Source: an uncultured Selenomonadales bacterium
GTDB lineage: Bacteria > Bacillota > Negativicutes > Selenomonadales > Selenomonadaceae
Direction of reading: 5' to 3'
DNA: 64,000 nucleotides
Assembly: GCA_946408355.1 (NCBI GenBank)
Contig: CAMJRX010000003.1
Span: forward strand, 1 to 64,000
A model generated the notes under the pieces. The model had not been told where the DNA came from. It made no database searches and worked only from the letters and a program-made list of their open reading frames with translations. Each line of letters opens with the position of its first letter. The first letter of the stretch is position 1. This document shows positions 7,571 to 17,716 of the stretch, piece after piece. A program made the position numbers and the translations under genes.

Positions 7571-8274
7571 CTAAGAATGTGTGTTCACAGCAAAAAAGTG
7601 GTATAGTAAGTGCATTATGAGAAAAAAATACGAAACAGATTTAACGGACGAGCAATGGGACGTTATCGCACCTTTGTTTTCCAATATGCGTAAGTACAAA
7701 TGGGATAAGCGGGAATTGGTGAATGCGGTGTTATATCTGGTAAAAACGGGTTGTCATTGGCGAAATTTGCCCTATGATTTTCCACCGGTTTTTACGGTGC
7801 ATAGCTTTACGTGCTCGGCTCAGCGGCTTGTGGGGCAAAATTCTCCAACATATCGTAAAGCTAACTCGGCAAAAAGCAGGATTGAGCGAAGAACCGACCC
7901 AAGCTCTAATCGATTCCCAGAGTGTGAAAACGACCGGTGCCGTTGAGCAAAAAGGGTTTGACGTGGGAAAAAAACGAGTAAAACGGCAAATTGTCACCGA
8001 AGACATTGGCTGTCTTTTATATGTCTTGATTCACAAAGCCAATCAGCACGATACAAAAATGGGATATTGGGTAGCGTGCTTGTCGACTTTCGCCTATCCT
8101 ACTTTGCAGAAAATCTGTGGAGATGGCGGCTATCGCTGTTCTTTTGTTTACGAGGCTTAATCACTCTCGCCGACTTAGCAAGGATTATGAGCTAACTGCG
8201 GCTTCTGCTGAAGCATTAATCAAAATTTCTCATATTCACACTTTGCTCAATCGTTTATGAACACTGCTTCTTAG
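7571..8274 (+). mobile_element. IS5-family (IS427-like) insertion sequence, internally deleted (copy 2)
   Basis: The inverted ends are CTAAGAATGTGTGTTCA on the left and TGAACACTGCTTCTTAG on the right. Both ends recur at the two remnants near 54 and 2974, which fixes the borders by comparison. Length is about 704 bases. Internal loss in the transposase makes it defective. The insertion separated the prophage relic from the kinase gene and supplies the kinase stop codon. Confidence 0.8.
7617..8260 (+). pseudogene. IS5-type DDE transposase, two frames plus internal deletion
   Basis: Frame 1 from ATG 7617 gives MRKKYETDLTDEQWDVIAPL...NLPYDFPPV, the DUF4096-type N-terminus. Frame 2 continues with GLWGKILQHIVKL...TQALIDSQSVKTT (first catalytic Asp) to GDGGYRCSFVYEA and a stop at 8160. 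A shift between the two frames is usual in IS427-group elements and may be programmed. After FVYEA, about 25 family residues around the DDE glutamate are missing. The reading then resumes in another frame as NHSRRLSKDYELTAASAEAL and ends at 8260. The last defect is a real deletion. Confidence 0.8.
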
Positions 8275-8999
8275 AAAATCAAAGTTCTGCGTGATTTTTC
8301 TGGCGTCAATTCTAGTTCTGGCTTGTTGAGTTCTTCCAATGCCTCCTTAAGTTCGTCGACGCTTTGGAAACGATTTTTCGGGTCGTATTCGGTGCACCTA
8401 TCTAAAATGTCTTTTAAGTGTTCGCCGCAATTCTCGCCGAGCAAAGTTTTTATCGTGACACCGATCAAATAAATATCACTGCGCTGGTCAGTTTGTCCAC
8501 TGCCGTATTGTTCGGGCGGCGCGTAGCCTTTTGTGCCCAAAAGTTTTGTGTCAACTTCCTTGTTGGCTTTAAAAATCCTCGCCGCGTCAAAGTCAATCAG
8601 CCGAATTATTCCGCCCTGCAATATCAAATTCGACGGCTTTATATCACGGTGAATTATTTTTTGCGCGTGAAGTTCCTTTAGCCCGTCGCAAAGTTGCAAT
8701 AAAATTTCTCGCGCTTCGGATTCGCTTAACAATTTTTTCCGCTCAAATAGATTTTCGCCTTGAATAAATTCCTCGACGATAACAGTTTCTTCCGCGCAGA
8801 AAAAAACTTTTGCCGGCAATCTGAACGAAAACTTTTTTATCAAGTCGTAAGGTAAGCCCGTTGCCGCCACGCGCTTTATTATCACGAGTTCGCCGCTCTG
8901 TTTGGAGGAGGCAAGCCACACTTCGCCGCGCTCCGAACGCTTGAGCAACTTTAATTTTTCAAAGCGGAATTCAAGATACTCTGCGACATTTTCTTTCAT
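8271..8999 (-). CDS. Serine/threonine protein kinase, C-terminus cut by IS
   Basis: The 242-residue product covers a Hanks-type kinase domain: Lys in ELVIIKRV, catalytic loop IIHRDIKPSN, LIDFDAARI in the DFG position, a P+1 region GTKGYAPPEQYGSGQTDQRS and a C-lobe with DPKNRFQSVDELKEAL. The DFD variant changes the usual Gly. The glycine loop is weak (SERGEVWLA). I prefer ATG 8999 (AAGG upstream) to 9026. The stop TAA lies inside the inverted repeat of the IS at 7571-8274, so any C-terminal tail or membrane domain is lost. It is divergent from an HTH gene with which it may form a regulatory pair. Confidence 0.85.
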   Translation of the reverse strand: MKENVAEYLEFRFEKLKLLKRSERGEVWLASSKQSGELVIIKRVAATGLPYDLIKKFSFRLPAKVFFCAEETVIVEEFIQGENLFERKKLLSESEAREILLQLCDGLKELHAQKIIHRDIKPSNLILQGGIIRLIDFDAARIFKANKEVDTKLLGTKGYAPPEQYGSGQTDQRSDIYLIGVTIKTLLGENCGEHLKDILDRCTEYDPKNRFQSVDELKEALEELNKPELELTPEKSRRTLIF

Positions 9000-9064
9000 A
9001 AACGTACCTTGCCTTTCTAATGTCATTGCGATATATTTTAAAAAATTTCATTGAAGTGATTGCC

Positions 9065-9484
9065 ATGCCCGCTAAAGATACTCAACAGTTTGAAAACGAA
9101 TTGACTGAAGCCGACGACGTTAAAAATTTCCTCAACAATAACGCAGAAAATTTACGTCAGTGTACGCTTGCCGAATATCTGCGCGACTTGATTGAGGAAA
9201 AAATTTTAATCAAGGCGCAAGTAATTTGCGATTCGCAACTCGACGAGGGATATACTCAACACATTTTCGGCGGCAGAAAAAATCCGTCGCGTGAAAAAAT
9301 TTTGTCGCTAGCTTTAGCAATGAAACTTTCGCCTAAAGAAAGAGATTATTTGCTGTATTACGCGGGGCACAATAAACTTTATGCACGCAATGAGCGCGAC
9401 GCCGTATTTATTTTCGCGTTGGAAAATCATAAGACAGTTTTGCAAACCAATGAACTTTTGGAGGATTTAAAATGGAACCGTTAA
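9065..9484 (+). CDS. XRE-like helix-turn-helix protein paired with the kinase
   Basis: The protein has about 139 residues. The central part (TLAEYLRDLIEEKILIKAQV, then TQHIFGGRKNPSREKILSLA) is an HTH fold of the Cro/XRE type followed by a helical tail (LSPKERDYLLYYAGHNKLYA). A longer frame from 9020 exists but would overlap the kinase start; ATG 9065 is a reasonable choice without a strong ribosome site. It is transcribed away from the Ser/Thr kinase across a short shared upstream region, which suggests it is the DNA-binding partner or target. Function is inference. Confidence 0.7.
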   Translation: MPAKDTQQFENELTEADDVKNFLNNNAENLRQCTLAEYLRDLIEEKILIKAQVICDSQLDEGYTQHIFGGRKNPSREKILSLALAMKLSPKERDYLLYYAGHNKLYARNERDAVFIFALENHKTVLQTNELLEDLKWNR

Positions 9485-9614
9485 TCGGCGGCTGATAAGT
9501 GTATACAAAATTATTGGGCGGCGCGTTCCGAAAATATTTGCAATGCCGCTTGCCGTGTGATAAACTTTTTTAGATAGTATAACAAAATAATTTAATATTT
9601 AGTAGGTGAGGACA

Positions 9615-10697
9615 TTGAAAGGAAAATTGATATTGCAGGACGGCACGACCTTTCGCGGGCAACTGTTCGGTGGCTCCAATGCTACGACCGAAGGCGAAGT
9701 TGTTTTTAACACTGGCATGACCGGCTATCAAGAAATTTTAACTGATCCGTCGTATTGCCGGCAAATCGTCACGCTAACTTATCCGCTTATCGGCAACTAC
9801 GGAACCGCTAAACAATTCAATCAGAGCCGTAAAAGTTTTGTCGGAGGGCTAATCATCGGTGAGCTGTGTGAAACGCCGTCAAGTTCGTCAATGCAGAAAA
9901 CTTTGCCCGAATTTTTAACGGTGGAGAAAATTCCTTGCCTCTACGATGTGGATACTCGCGCCTTAACTAGAAAAATTCGTTCGGCGGGCACAATGAAGGG
10001 CGTTATTGTCAGCGAATACACCTCGCAAAATACGATTGATGAGATGATGGCATTGCCGATTAGGAAAAATGTCGTGGAAATGGTGACGACGCCTGTTAGT
10101 TATACGCTTGACGCCCGCGCTGATTCGCCTTACGTTGTGACTATGGACTTCGGCATTAAGAAAAATATTCTCGACGCCTTGCGCAAATTGGGTTGTAAAG
10201 TTACTGTCGTTCCCGCGAAAACTTCCGCTGAAGAAATTCTTGCACTCAATCCCGACGGAATTTTCTTGTCAAATGGACCCGGCGACCCTAAAGACGTTCC
10301 AAATGTGATTCGCGAAGTGCAAAAGCTTATTGGTCAGCGTCCGATTTTCGGTATCTGCTTAGGTCATCAAATTTTGGCGTTGGCTATGGGCGCGAACACT
10401 TACAAATTAAAATTCGGGCATCGTGGCTCCAATCAGCCTGTTAAAAATTTGGAGACGGGTAAAGTTGCAATCACCGCGCAGAATCATGGCTACGCAATCG
10501 ACGCAAAATCTTTGCAAGGCTTGCCGATTAAAATTACTCACGTCTCACTTAACGACGGCACGATTGAGGGCTTTCGTCATACGTCTTTACCGATAACAAG
10601 CGTGCAATATCACCCTGAAGCCGCGCCCGGTCCTAATGATAGCGTCCATTTGTTCGACGAGTTTATATACAACATGAAAAAATTTAAGGAGGCTTGA
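9615..10697 (+). CDS. carA: Carbamoyl-phosphate synthase small (glutaminase) subunit
   Basis: It releases ammonia from glutamine for carbamoyl phosphate synthesis (pyrimidines and arginine). The 360-residue protein has the N-terminal interaction domain ([20 protein letters not shown]) and a class I amidotransferase domain with [11 protein letters not shown], nucleophile Cys in [11 protein letters not shown] (about residue 247) and the HPE of [10 protein letters not shown]. The TTG at 9615 follows AGGTGAGG; a GTG at 9606 is part of that site. carB begins three bases after its stop, so the subunits are translationally coupled. Confidence 0.95.
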   Translation: MKGKLILQDGTTFRGQLFGGSNATTEGEVVFNTGMTGYQEILTDPSYCRQIVTLTYPLIGNYGTAKQFNQSRKSFVGGLIIGELCETPSSSSMQKTLPEFLTVEKIPCLYDVDTRALTRKIRSAGTMKGVIVSEYTSQNTIDEMMALPIRKNVVEMVTTPVSYTLDARADSPYVVTMDFGIKKNILDALRKLGCKVTVVPAKTSAEEILALNPDGIFLSNGPGDPKDVPNVIREVQKLIGQRPIFGICLGHQILALAMGANTYKLKFGHRGSNQPVKNLETGKVAITAQNHGYAIDAKSLQGLPIKITHVSLNDGTIEGFRHTSLPITSVQYHPEAAPGPNDSVHLFDEFIYNMKKFKEA

Positions 10698-10699
10698 CC

Positions 10700-13600
10700 T
10701 TGCCTAAGAAAAATAATCTCAATAAAATAATCGTCATTGGTTCGGGACCGATAATAATCGGGCAGGCGGCGGAGTTCGATTACGCCGGCTCGCAAGCATG
10801 TCGCTCGCTCAAAGAGGAGGGCTTGGAAGTTGTCCTCGTCAATTCAAATCCCGCAACCATAATGACTGACGCCAACATTGCCGACCGCGTTTATATTGAA
10901 CCGCTGACTGTCGACTTTTTGTCGGCGATAATCGAGAAGGAACGCCCCGACGGTTTACTTGCGACGCTTGGCGGGCAAGCTGGCTTGAATTTGGCAGTTC
11001 AGCTGGCGGAAAGCGGCGTGCTTGATAAATACAACGTCGAACTTTTGGGCACGTCGATTGAGGCAATTAAAAAGGCTGAAGACCGAGAACTTTTCAAGGA
11101 AACAATGGAGCGTATCGGCGAACCAATTCCCGAATCTGTAATTGTCGAGGACATTCACGGCGCGATTGACTTCGCTAACAAAATCGGTTATCCGCTGATT
11201 GTCCGACCGGCTTATACACTCGGCGGCACGGGCGGCGGCATTGCCAACAACGAGGAAGAACTTTTCGAGATAACTCTGCGCGGGCTGAAATATTCTATGA
11301 TTGGACAAGTTTTAATTGAACGCTCAATCGCGGGCTGGAAAGAAATTGAGTATGAAGTTATGCGCGACAGCAACGACACCTGCATAACGATTTGCAGTAT
11401 GGAAAATTTCGACCCTGTCGGCGTGCATACCGGCGATTCAATCGTCGTCGCACCAACGCAAACTTTAACCGACCAAGAATATCAGATTTTGCGTTCGGCA
11501 AGTTTGAAAATTATTCGTGCGCTTGAGATTGAGGGCGGTTGCAATATTCAATTCGCGCTCGATCCGAAGAGCCAAAATTATTACGTCATCGAAGTTAATC
11601 CGCGTGTAAGTCGTTCGTCGGCTTTGGCGTCGAAGGCAACAGGTTATCCGATTGCAAAAGTTAGCGTCAAGATTGCGATTGGTTACACGCTTGACGAAAT
11701 TGTTAACGCCGTCACGAAGAAAACTAAGGCTTGCTTTGAGCCGAGTGTTGACTATATCGTTGTGAAATTCCCGCGTTGGCCGTTCGATAAATTTGTCTAC
11801 GCCGATACAACGCTAGGTACGCAGATGAAAGCGACCGGCGAAGTTATGAGCCTCGATAGAACTTTTGAGGGCGCGATTCTTAAAGCCGTTCGCAGTTTGG
11901 AAATTGGCGTTAATCGTCTGCATATGGACAAAATGGACGATTGGGACGACGACAAAATTAGGAAACGTTTGAGCCGCATTGACGACGAAAGACTTTTCCT
12001 TATCGCTGAAGCATTGCGCAGAAATATCGCCACGCCTGAAGAAATTGCCGAAATTACCAAGATTGACCGCTGGTTTATCGACAAAATCAAAAATATAACG
12101 GATATGGAAGTTCGGCTTGCTAAGGGCGAACTCAACGCCAAAATTCTGCGCGAGGCAAAACTTTTGGGCTTAGCTGATAAGTCAATCGCCGAATTAACTA
12201 ACACGAACGTTAACGAAGTTCGCGACATGCGCAAGCAATTTAAAATTTTGCCCGTGTATAAAATGGTTGACACCTGCGCGGCGGAATTTGAAGCCATAAC
12301 GCCTTACTATTACTCAACTTATCGCGGCGAGGTTGACGAGGTAGCAGTCAGCAACAATCGTAAAATCGTCGTCTTAGGCTCCGGACCGATTCGCATTGGG
12401 CAAGGCGTCGAGTTCGATTATTGCTCCGTTCATTCGGTTTGGGCATTGCGCGAAGCGGGCATTGAGGCGATTATCATCAACAACAACCCTGAAACCGTTT
12501 CAACGGACTTTGACATTTCCGATAAGCTTTATTTCGAGCCGCTAACAACGGAGGACGTTTTAAATATTATCGATAAAGAAAAACCCGCCGGCGTCATTGT
12601 GCAATTCGGCGGGCAAACGGCTATTAATTTGGCGGCAAGTTTAGCGGCGGCAGGTGTTAGGATTTTCGGTACAAGCGTCGACAACATTGACCGCGCAGAA
12701 GACCGCGAACGCTTTGACGAAATGTTGACTGAATTAAATATCCCGCGTCCCAGAGGAATCAGCGTAACTAATCTTGACGACGCGATAACTGGTGCGGCTA
12801 ATATCGGCTATCCCGTCATGGTTCGTCCGAGTTATGTTTTGGGCGGGCGCGCAATGGAAATTGTCTACAACGAGGAAGAACTTCGCGATTACATGAGCCG
12901 CGCAGTTAAAGTTACACCCGACCACCCCGTTTTAGTTGATAGATATATGCAGGGGACTGAAGTTGAAGTTGACGCGATTTGCGACGGCGTTGACGTGGTT
13001 ATTCCTGGCATTATGGAGCACGTCGAGCGGGCTGGCGTCCACAGTGGCGATAGCATTGCAGTTTATCCCCCGCAAACTCTTCCGTCCAAAGTTATTTACA
13101 CAATCACCGACTACACCAAACGACTTGCCCTTGCGCTTAACGTCAAAGGCTTGCTGAACATTCAATACATTGTCGCAGACGGCAGAGTTTTCGTTATTGA
13201 AGTCAATCCGCGTTCAAGTCGCACAGTTCCTTTCCTCAGCAAAATCACGAATATTAAAATGGTTAACGTGGCAACTCGTGTTGCTCTCGGCGCAACGCTT
13301 AAGACAATGGGTTATTATTCGGGGCTTGTTGAGCCTAAACCTTACGTTGCCGTCAAAGCTCCGGTTTTCTCTTTTGCTAAAATGCAAGACGTTGACATTT
13401 CACTTGGTCCCGAAATGAAATCTACCGGCGAAGTTATGGGCATTGATTATCATTACGCCCGCGCACTTTACAAGGCGATAACCGGCGCAGGCATAGTCAT
13501 TCCGAAAAACGGCTGTATTCTGTTTACGGTTGCCGATAAGGATAAGGAAGAAATGAAACAACTTGCCCGCGCATTTTCCGAACTCGGATTTAAGATTGTG

Positions 13601-13927
13601 GCGACGGAGGGCACTGCTAAGGCTCTACAATCAATCGGAATTGACGCGGAAATTGTCGGCAAAGTTCACCAGCGCAGTACAGATATTATCCAGATGATTA
13701 AGCTCGGAAAAATTCACATGGTCGTTAACACTCAAGCACCTGGTAAACACGTTGCTAAAGACGGTTTCAGAATTCGGCGGGCGACGGTTGAATTGGGCGT
13801 TCCCTGCTTTACAAGTCTCGATACGGCGTGGGAAGTCATGCGCGTTTTAACTTTCATGCGCGACAGAAGATTAGTTTACTCGTTAGCTATTCAAGATTAC
13901 GTTGGCGGCGGCGACGCTTTAGCATAA
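10700..13927 (+). CDS. carB: Carbamoyl-phosphate synthase large subunit
   Basis: The 1075-residue protein matches the usual length. Its two homologous ATP-grasp halves each start with the same type of motif ([20 protein letters not shown] near residue 10; [20 protein letters not shown] near 560) and carry ATP-binding [12 protein letters not shown] and [12 protein letters not shown]. An MGS-like allosteric domain follows ([16 protein letters not shown]). It binds bicarbonate and two ATP and receives ammonia from CarA. The TTG at 10700 follows AAGGAGG by seven bases. It ends before a strong terminator facing the ahb genes. Confidence 0.96.
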   Translation: MPKKNNLNKIIVIGSGPIIIGQAAEFDYAGSQACRSLKEEGLEVVLVNSNPATIMTDANIADRVYIEPLTVDFLSAIIEKERPDGLLATLGGQAGLNLAVQLAESGVLDKYNVELLGTSIEAIKKAEDRELFKETMERIGEPIPESVIVEDIHGAIDFANKIGYPLIVRPAYTLGGTGGGIANNEEELFEITLRGLKYSMIGQVLIERSIAGWKEIEYEVMRDSNDTCITICSMENFDPVGVHTGDSIVVAPTQTLTDQEYQILRSASLKIIRALEIEGGCNIQFALDPKSQNYYVIEVNPRVSRSSALASKATGYPIAKVSVKIAIGYTLDEIVNAVTKKTKACFEPSVDYIVVKFPRWPFDKFVYADTTLGTQMKATGEVMSLDRTFEGAILKAVRSLEIGVNRLHMDKMDDWDDDKIRKRLSRIDDERLFLIAEALRRNIATPEEIAEITKIDRWFIDKIKNITDMEVRLAKGELNAKILREAKLLGLADKSIAELTNTNVNEVRDMRKQFKILPVYKMVDTCAAEFEAITPYYYSTYRGEVDEVAVSNNRKIVVLGSGPIRIGQGVEFDYCSVHSVWALREAGIEAIIINNNPETVSTDFDISDKLYFEPLTTEDVLNIIDKEKPAGVIVQFGGQTAINLAASLAAAGVRIFGTSVDNIDRAEDRERFDEMLTELNIPRPRGISVTNLDDAITGAANIGYPVMVRPSYVLGGRAMEIVYNEEELRDYMSRAVKVTPDHPVLVDRYMQGTEVEVDAICDGVDVVIPGIMEHVERAGVHSGDSIAVYPPQTLPSKVIYTITDYTKRLALALNVKGLLNIQYIVADGRVFVIEVNPRSSRTVPFLSKITNIKMVNVATRVALGATLKTMGYYSGLVEPKPYVAVKAPVFSFAKMQDVDISLGPEMKSTGEVMGIDYHYARALYKAITGAGIVIPKNGCILFTVADKDKEEMKQLARAFSELGFKIVATEGTAKALQSIGIDAEIVGKVHQRSTDIIQMIKLGKIHMVVNTQAPGKHVAKDGFRIRRATVELGVPCFTSLDTAWEVMRVLTFMRDRRLVYSLAIQDYVGGGDALA

Positions 13928-13942
13928 TTAAAATTTTCAACA

Positions 13943-13983
13943 AAAAATCCCTGACGTTCGTGATGAGTGTCGGGGATTTTTTA
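13943..13983. terminator. Bidirectional intrinsic terminator between carB and ahbB
   Basis: AAAATCCCTGAC pairs with GTCGGGGATTTT around a GTTCGTGATGAGT loop, with T-runs on both strands. It sits between convergent genes, so it can end both transcripts. Confidence 0.85.
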
Positions 13984-13994
13984 CGCGATTAACT

Positions 13995-14480
13995 TCATGT
14001 CGTTTCGCAAAAATATTTCATGCCGGTTTTCTTCCATTCTTTTTTAGTGTAAAGGATTTTATAATTTGTGACGCCCGTTAAAGTTGAAAGCTCGCCAATA
14101 ATTTTTTCGCACTCTTCGCGAGTTTTCGCATGAATCATTGTATAAAGATTATAATTCCAATTTGGCGCGGGCGTTCTGTCGTAGCAGTGAGAAACCGCCG
14201 CATGAGAAACCATTATCTGCGCGGTCTCGTCTAGCTTATCGGGCGGCACCTGCCACGCACAAAGAGCATTTGCATTAAAACCAACTTCGCGATGTCGGAG
14301 CACTGCTCCCATTTTGCGGATTTTTTTTTCGTCAACCAACTCCTTGACCCGTCGTAAAAATTCTTCCTCGCTTATACCCACTTGTGCCGCTAAAACTTTG
14401 TACGGCTCCTCGCATAGTGGAAAATCCCCCTGCAACGCTTTGATAATTTCCTTATCCCGCTGACTTAAATTTTCCAACAC
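13995..14480 (-). CDS. ahbB: Siroheme decarboxylase subunit AhbB
   Basis: AhbA and AhbB decarboxylate siroheme to didecarboxysiroheme in the alternative heme or heme d1 pathway. The 161-residue protein is AsnC/Lrp-like: an N-terminal winged helix (LSQRDKEIIKALQGDFPLCE) and a ferredoxin-like domain with KMGAVLRHREVGFNANALC and the AVSHCYDR loop expected near the tetrapyrrole. It starts at GTG 14480 (or TTG 14477) after GGAGGGAAGG. ahbA lies just upstream in the same direction. No other heme gene is in the window. Confidence 0.88.
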   Translation of the reverse strand: MLENLSQRDKEIIKALQGDFPLCEEPYKVLAAQVGISEEEFLRRVKELVDEKKIRKMGAVLRHREVGFNANALCAWQVPPDKLDETAQIMVSHAAVSHCYDRTPAPNWNYNLYTMIHAKTREECEKIIGELSTLTGVTNYKILYTKKEWKKTGMKYFCETT

Positions 14481-14492
14481 CTTCCCTCCGAG

Positions 14493-14951
14493 CTATTGGA
14501 GTTTGAACTGCACATTGATTTTGTACTTTTTGTTAGCTTTGAGCTTGAGCATATCTTCGACGCCGCGCAGTGACCGAATTTCTGCCAAAATGTTCGATTC
14601 ATGCTCCGCGCTTGGTGTCAACAGCGTGAACCACAAGTTATAAGCTCCCTCGCGCTCGTAGTTGTGCGTTGCGCCTGGATAGCGATTGACTGCCTCCGCC
14701 ACTGCGCAGATTGCTGACGGCTCGACTTTAAGCGCGATAAGCGTTCCTTGATAGCCCAGCCGATTTGAATCAAAGAACGTCCCGATTCGCCGCAAAAATC
14801 CTGCCGCTTTGAGTTCGCGCAATCTTGCAAGTACAGTGCCTTCGTCCGTTCCAAGACGGCTTGCCATTTCCGCGAACGGGTGCGAACAAATCGGTATATC
14901 GCCCTGCAAAAGATTCAGTAGTGCTTTGTCGAAAGTTGAAAGCCTCGTCAT
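14493..14951 (-). CDS. ahbA: Siroheme decarboxylase subunit AhbA
   Basis: The 152-residue partner of AhbB has the same fold: winged helix (STFDKALLNLLQGDIPICSH), then RRIGTFFDSNRLGYQGTLIA and GATHNYEREGAYNLWFTL. ATG 14951 follows GAGGGAGAG; a longer frame from 14987 is less likely. AhbA and AhbB usually form a heterodimer. The gene is 13 bases upstream of ahbB. The two proteins are clearly paralogous, and their order is that of typical ahbAB pairs. Confidence 0.87.
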   Translation of the reverse strand: MTRLSTFDKALLNLLQGDIPICSHPFAEMASRLGTDEGTVLARLRELKAAGFLRRIGTFFDSNRLGYQGTLIALKVEPSAICAVAEAVNRYPGATHNYEREGAYNLWFTLLTPSAEHESNILAEIRSLRGVEDMLKLKANKKYKINVQFKLQ

Positions 14952-15007
14952 CTTGAACTCTCCCTCTGCGCCGCCCTCCACGCTCAACGACGCAAAATTT
15001 TTTGTTG

Positions 15008-15622
15008 TTATTTTATCAAAGAGCTTGCGATAACGTCAAGCAATTCTGAACGCCCTTCATTTTTTGTAGACGAGTAAGGCAGGATAGATTCCGCGTCGAT
15101 TTCTAAGGAATTTTTTATAACGTCAAGATGTTTTTGCCGTTGCGTTTTGCCAATTTTATCAGCCTTAGTTGCGACGACAAGCACGGGCAAATTTTTTTCA
15201 ACAAGACTTGCAAAGGAGTTTAAATCGGACTCTTGAGGCGGGTGGCGCATGTCGATAAGTTGGCAGACGAATTTAATATAGCGGCGGCTTGAAAGGTATT
15301 CGTCGATAAATTTCGCCCAAAGTTTGCGATTAGTCTTGGAAGTTTTAGCGTAACCGTAGCCAGGCAAATCAACTAGATAAAATTCGCGTTGGGCGTCGAT
15401 AGTTTTAAGCTCCACGCGAAAAAAATTTATCGTTTGAGTTTTACCGGGCGTCCCCGACGTTCGCGCTAAAGATTTTCTGTTCGTCAGCGAATTAATCAGC
15501 GAAGACTTGCCGACATTAGAACGCCCAACGAAAACAATTTCCGGCAAAAGCTCTTCCGGACAAGTTTTTCTACTCACTGCCGAAGTCACGTATTCGCTTT
15601 TGATAATTTTAATTTCTTTCAT
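15008..15622 (-). CDS. engB: Ribosome biogenesis GTPase EngB (YsxC/YihA)
   Basis: The essential TrmE-Era-EngA-EngB-type GTPase assists large-subunit assembly. The 204-residue protein has G1 VFVGRSNVGKSSL, the G2 region TSGTPGKTQTINFF, G3 LVDLPGYGYA, G4 VATKADK and G5-like LPYSSTKN. ATG 15622 follows TTGGAGG; a 44-residue longer frame is rejected since it would include that site and the divergent promoter region. It is divergent from the stiP-like gene. Confidence 0.95.
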   Translation of the reverse strand: MKEIKIIKSEYVTSAVSRKTCPEELLPEIVFVGRSNVGKSSLINSLTNRKSLARTSGTPGKTQTINFFRVELKTIDAQREFYLVDLPGYGYAKTSKTNRKLWAKFIDEYLSSRRYIKFVCQLIDMRHPPQESDLNSFASLVEKNLPVLVVATKADKIGKTQRQKHLDVIKNSLEIDAESILPYSSTKNEGRSELLDVIASSLIK

Positions 15623-15704
15623 GTCATTCCTCCAAAAAATTTTTCGCCGCGTCGACGCGATTAAGTATATAATTACTGAATCAAATTTACAAAGGGGATA
15701 AAAA

Positions 15705-16754
15705 ATGTTTAGCACATATCGCCCGCAAGACGTGACGATTTTATTAAAAGACATCAGCGGATTGGTTAAACCGCTCGGAACGGCGGAACGGGAAAAATTA
15801 ATTCAATCAGGGCGGCACTATTCGGAAATGTTGCCTGTTGAATATGAGCCGTCGGAAAAATATTTGCAAGCATACTTCGACGCGCTGAAACGTTACGCAA
15901 AAATTACAGCCGCCGCCGTCGCTAGCGTTGCAGAAAAAATTTTCGCTGATAAAGGTCGCAACGTCGTCTTAGTTTCGTTAGCACGAGGGGGAACGTCGAT
16001 TGGAATTTTGATTAAACATTATTTGGAGCAAAAATTTTCCTGCGCGGCGGTTCATTATACGATTTCGATTATTCGTGGCGTCGGCATTGACAAAAACGCC
16101 ATGAAATTTATTTTGGCGCGTCATAAGCCCGAAGAAATTAAATTCGTCGACGGCTGGACGGGCAAAGGCGCAATTCAAAACGAACTTAACAAAGCAATGA
16201 AAGATTTTCCGAATGTTAACGCGGGCTTGGCTGTATTGAGTGACCCGGCAGGTGTCGCAGAAAAATGCGGCACTCACGAAGATTTTCTAATTGCCAGCTC
16301 ATGTTTGAACTCGACAGTATCTGGACTTTTGAGCAGAACTTTTTTGCGCAGTGATATAATCGGCGCGGAAGATTTTCACGGCGCGGCTTTTTACAAAGAA
16401 CTTGCCGATAAAGATTTGACGTATCAATTCATTGACGCGATTGAACAAAATTTTGATGACTGGCCAGAAATAAAAATTTCAAACGTAAAATTTAATAGTG
16501 GTCTTGTAGAGGTAAAAAAAATTGCGGCGGACTTTAAAATCGCCGACATAAATTTAATCAAGCCGAGTATCGGAGAGGCGACACGGGTTTTATTGCGCCG
16601 CTTGCCGTGGAAAATTTTAGTTTACAGTTTGCACGACGAAGAACATTTGGGACATTTATATCAGCTTGCAAAAGAAAAGGGCGCACCGCTTGAAGTTTAT
16701 CCGCTGAAAAATTACAAGGCGTGCGGATTAATTCGGTCGCTTGCCGATAATTGA
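15705..16754 (+). CDS. StiP-like protein (PRTase/TRSP-type, tellurium-resistance-associated family)
   Basis: The 349-residue protein matches the cysteine protease StiP/TRSP family from tellurium-resistance-type nucleotide operons: YRPQDVTILLKDI near the start, GRHYSEML, a PRPP-binding-like LVSLARGGTSIGILI, HYTISIIRGVGIDKNAM, FVDGWTGKGAI and a Cys-bearing SSCLNSTVSGLLSRT. The start follows AAAGGGGATAAAAA. Family members usually sit beside TerD-like, ATP-grasp and PELOTA-type genes, but here the gene stands alone between engB and ispH. Biochemical activity is unsettled for the family; I claim only the family. Confidence 0.75.
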   Translation: MFSTYRPQDVTILLKDISGLVKPLGTAEREKLIQSGRHYSEMLPVEYEPSEKYLQAYFDALKRYAKITAAAVASVAEKIFADKGRNVVLVSLARGGTSIGILIKHYLEQKFSCAAVHYTISIIRGVGIDKNAMKFILARHKPEEIKFVDGWTGKGAIQNELNKAMKDFPNVNAGLAVLSDPAGVAEKCGTHEDFLIASSCLNSTVSGLLSRTFLRSDIIGAEDFHGAAFYKELADKDLTYQFIDAIEQNFDDWPEIKISNVKFNSGLVEVKKIAADFKIADINLIKPSIGEATRVLLRRLPWKILVYSLHDEEHLGHLYQLAKEKGAPLEVYPLKNYKACGLIRSLADN

Positions 16755-16894
16755 CCTCAAAATAAATTTTAATGAGCACGAAAAAATTTTCTCAAAGTTA
16801 TTGCTTGCTAAAAATAATTATGTTATATTAATTGTCAGTTATCGACAAGTTGAGGATTTTTTATTTGTCGAAGCCAATCAGACAGGTGGTAGAT

Positions 16895-17716
16895 ATGGAA
16901 GTAATCTTGTCGGAATATTTGGGATTTTGTTATGGCGTCAAGCGGGCGATAAAAATTGCCAGAGAGCACGCGGATGGGAAAAGTTGTACATTAGGACCTA
17001 TAATCCATAATCCGCAGATGGTAGAGCGGCTGAAAGCCGAGGGAGTCGGCACAGTCGAAGATTTGACGGCGATGGAGGAGGGTACGATAATAATTCGCTC
17101 ACACGGCGTGGGACCGCAAGTTTACAAAGAAGCTAAAGCAAAGGGATTAAATGTTGTCGACGCAACTTGTCCGCACGTAAAAAAAGCGCAACTGTCTGCT
17201 AAAGAATTGGTAGAGGACGGGCGACAAGTCGTAATCGTTGGCGAAAAAAATCATCCCGAAGTTAAAAGTATCTTTGAATGGTCGAACAATCGGGCAACTA
17301 TTCTGGAGACGGAAGAGGACGCTAAAAACTTCGCACCTTGCCCCAAACTCGGAATAGTTTCTCAAACAACGGTGAGCGGCGAGAATTTTGTCAGGATAGT
17401 GGCGCACCTGCTCGGAAAATCACACGACATAAGAATTCTACGAACTATCTGTACAGCAACGGAACAAAGACAAACAGCAGCATTGGAGTTGGCAAGCAAG
17501 GTTGATGTCATGCTGGTAATCGGCGGGCGCAACAGCGCAAATACCACGCGGCTTGCCCAACTTTGTGAAAAAAAATGCAGGACTTACCACATAGAGACAG
17601 CACAGGAGCTTTCACCTGAATGGTTATATAAAGCCAACAAGGTTGGTATCACAGCCGGAGCCTCAACGCCGGACTGGATTATCGGGGAGGTTTATAAAAA
17701 GTGTCAGAGGATTTGA
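16895..17716 (+). CDS. ispH: 4-hydroxy-3-methylbut-2-enyl diphosphate reductase IspH (LytB)
   Basis: It catalyses the last step of the MEP isoprenoid pathway. The 273-residue protein has three cluster-binding Cys: YLGFCYGVKRAI, DATCPHVKKAQ and RTICTATEQRQ, plus the GPIIHNPQMVERL and RSHGVGP signatures and a C-terminal GASTPDWIIGEV. ATG 16895 follows AGGTGG; a 21-codon longer frame lacks a site. It overlaps rpsA by 16 bases, and ispH-rpsA linkage is common in clostridial and Negativicutes genomes. Confidence 0.95.
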   Translation: MEVILSEYLGFCYGVKRAIKIAREHADGKSCTLGPIIHNPQMVERLKAEGVGTVEDLTAMEEGTIIIRSHGVGPQVYKEAKAKGLNVVDATCPHVKKAQLSAKELVEDGRQVVIVGEKNHPEVKSIFEWSNNRATILETEEDAKNFAPCPKLGIVSQTTVSGENFVRIVAHLLGKSHDIRILRTICTATEQRQTAALELASKVDVMLVIGGRNSANTTRLAQLCEKKCRTYHIETAQELSPEWLYKANKVGITAGASTPDWIIGEVYKKCQRI

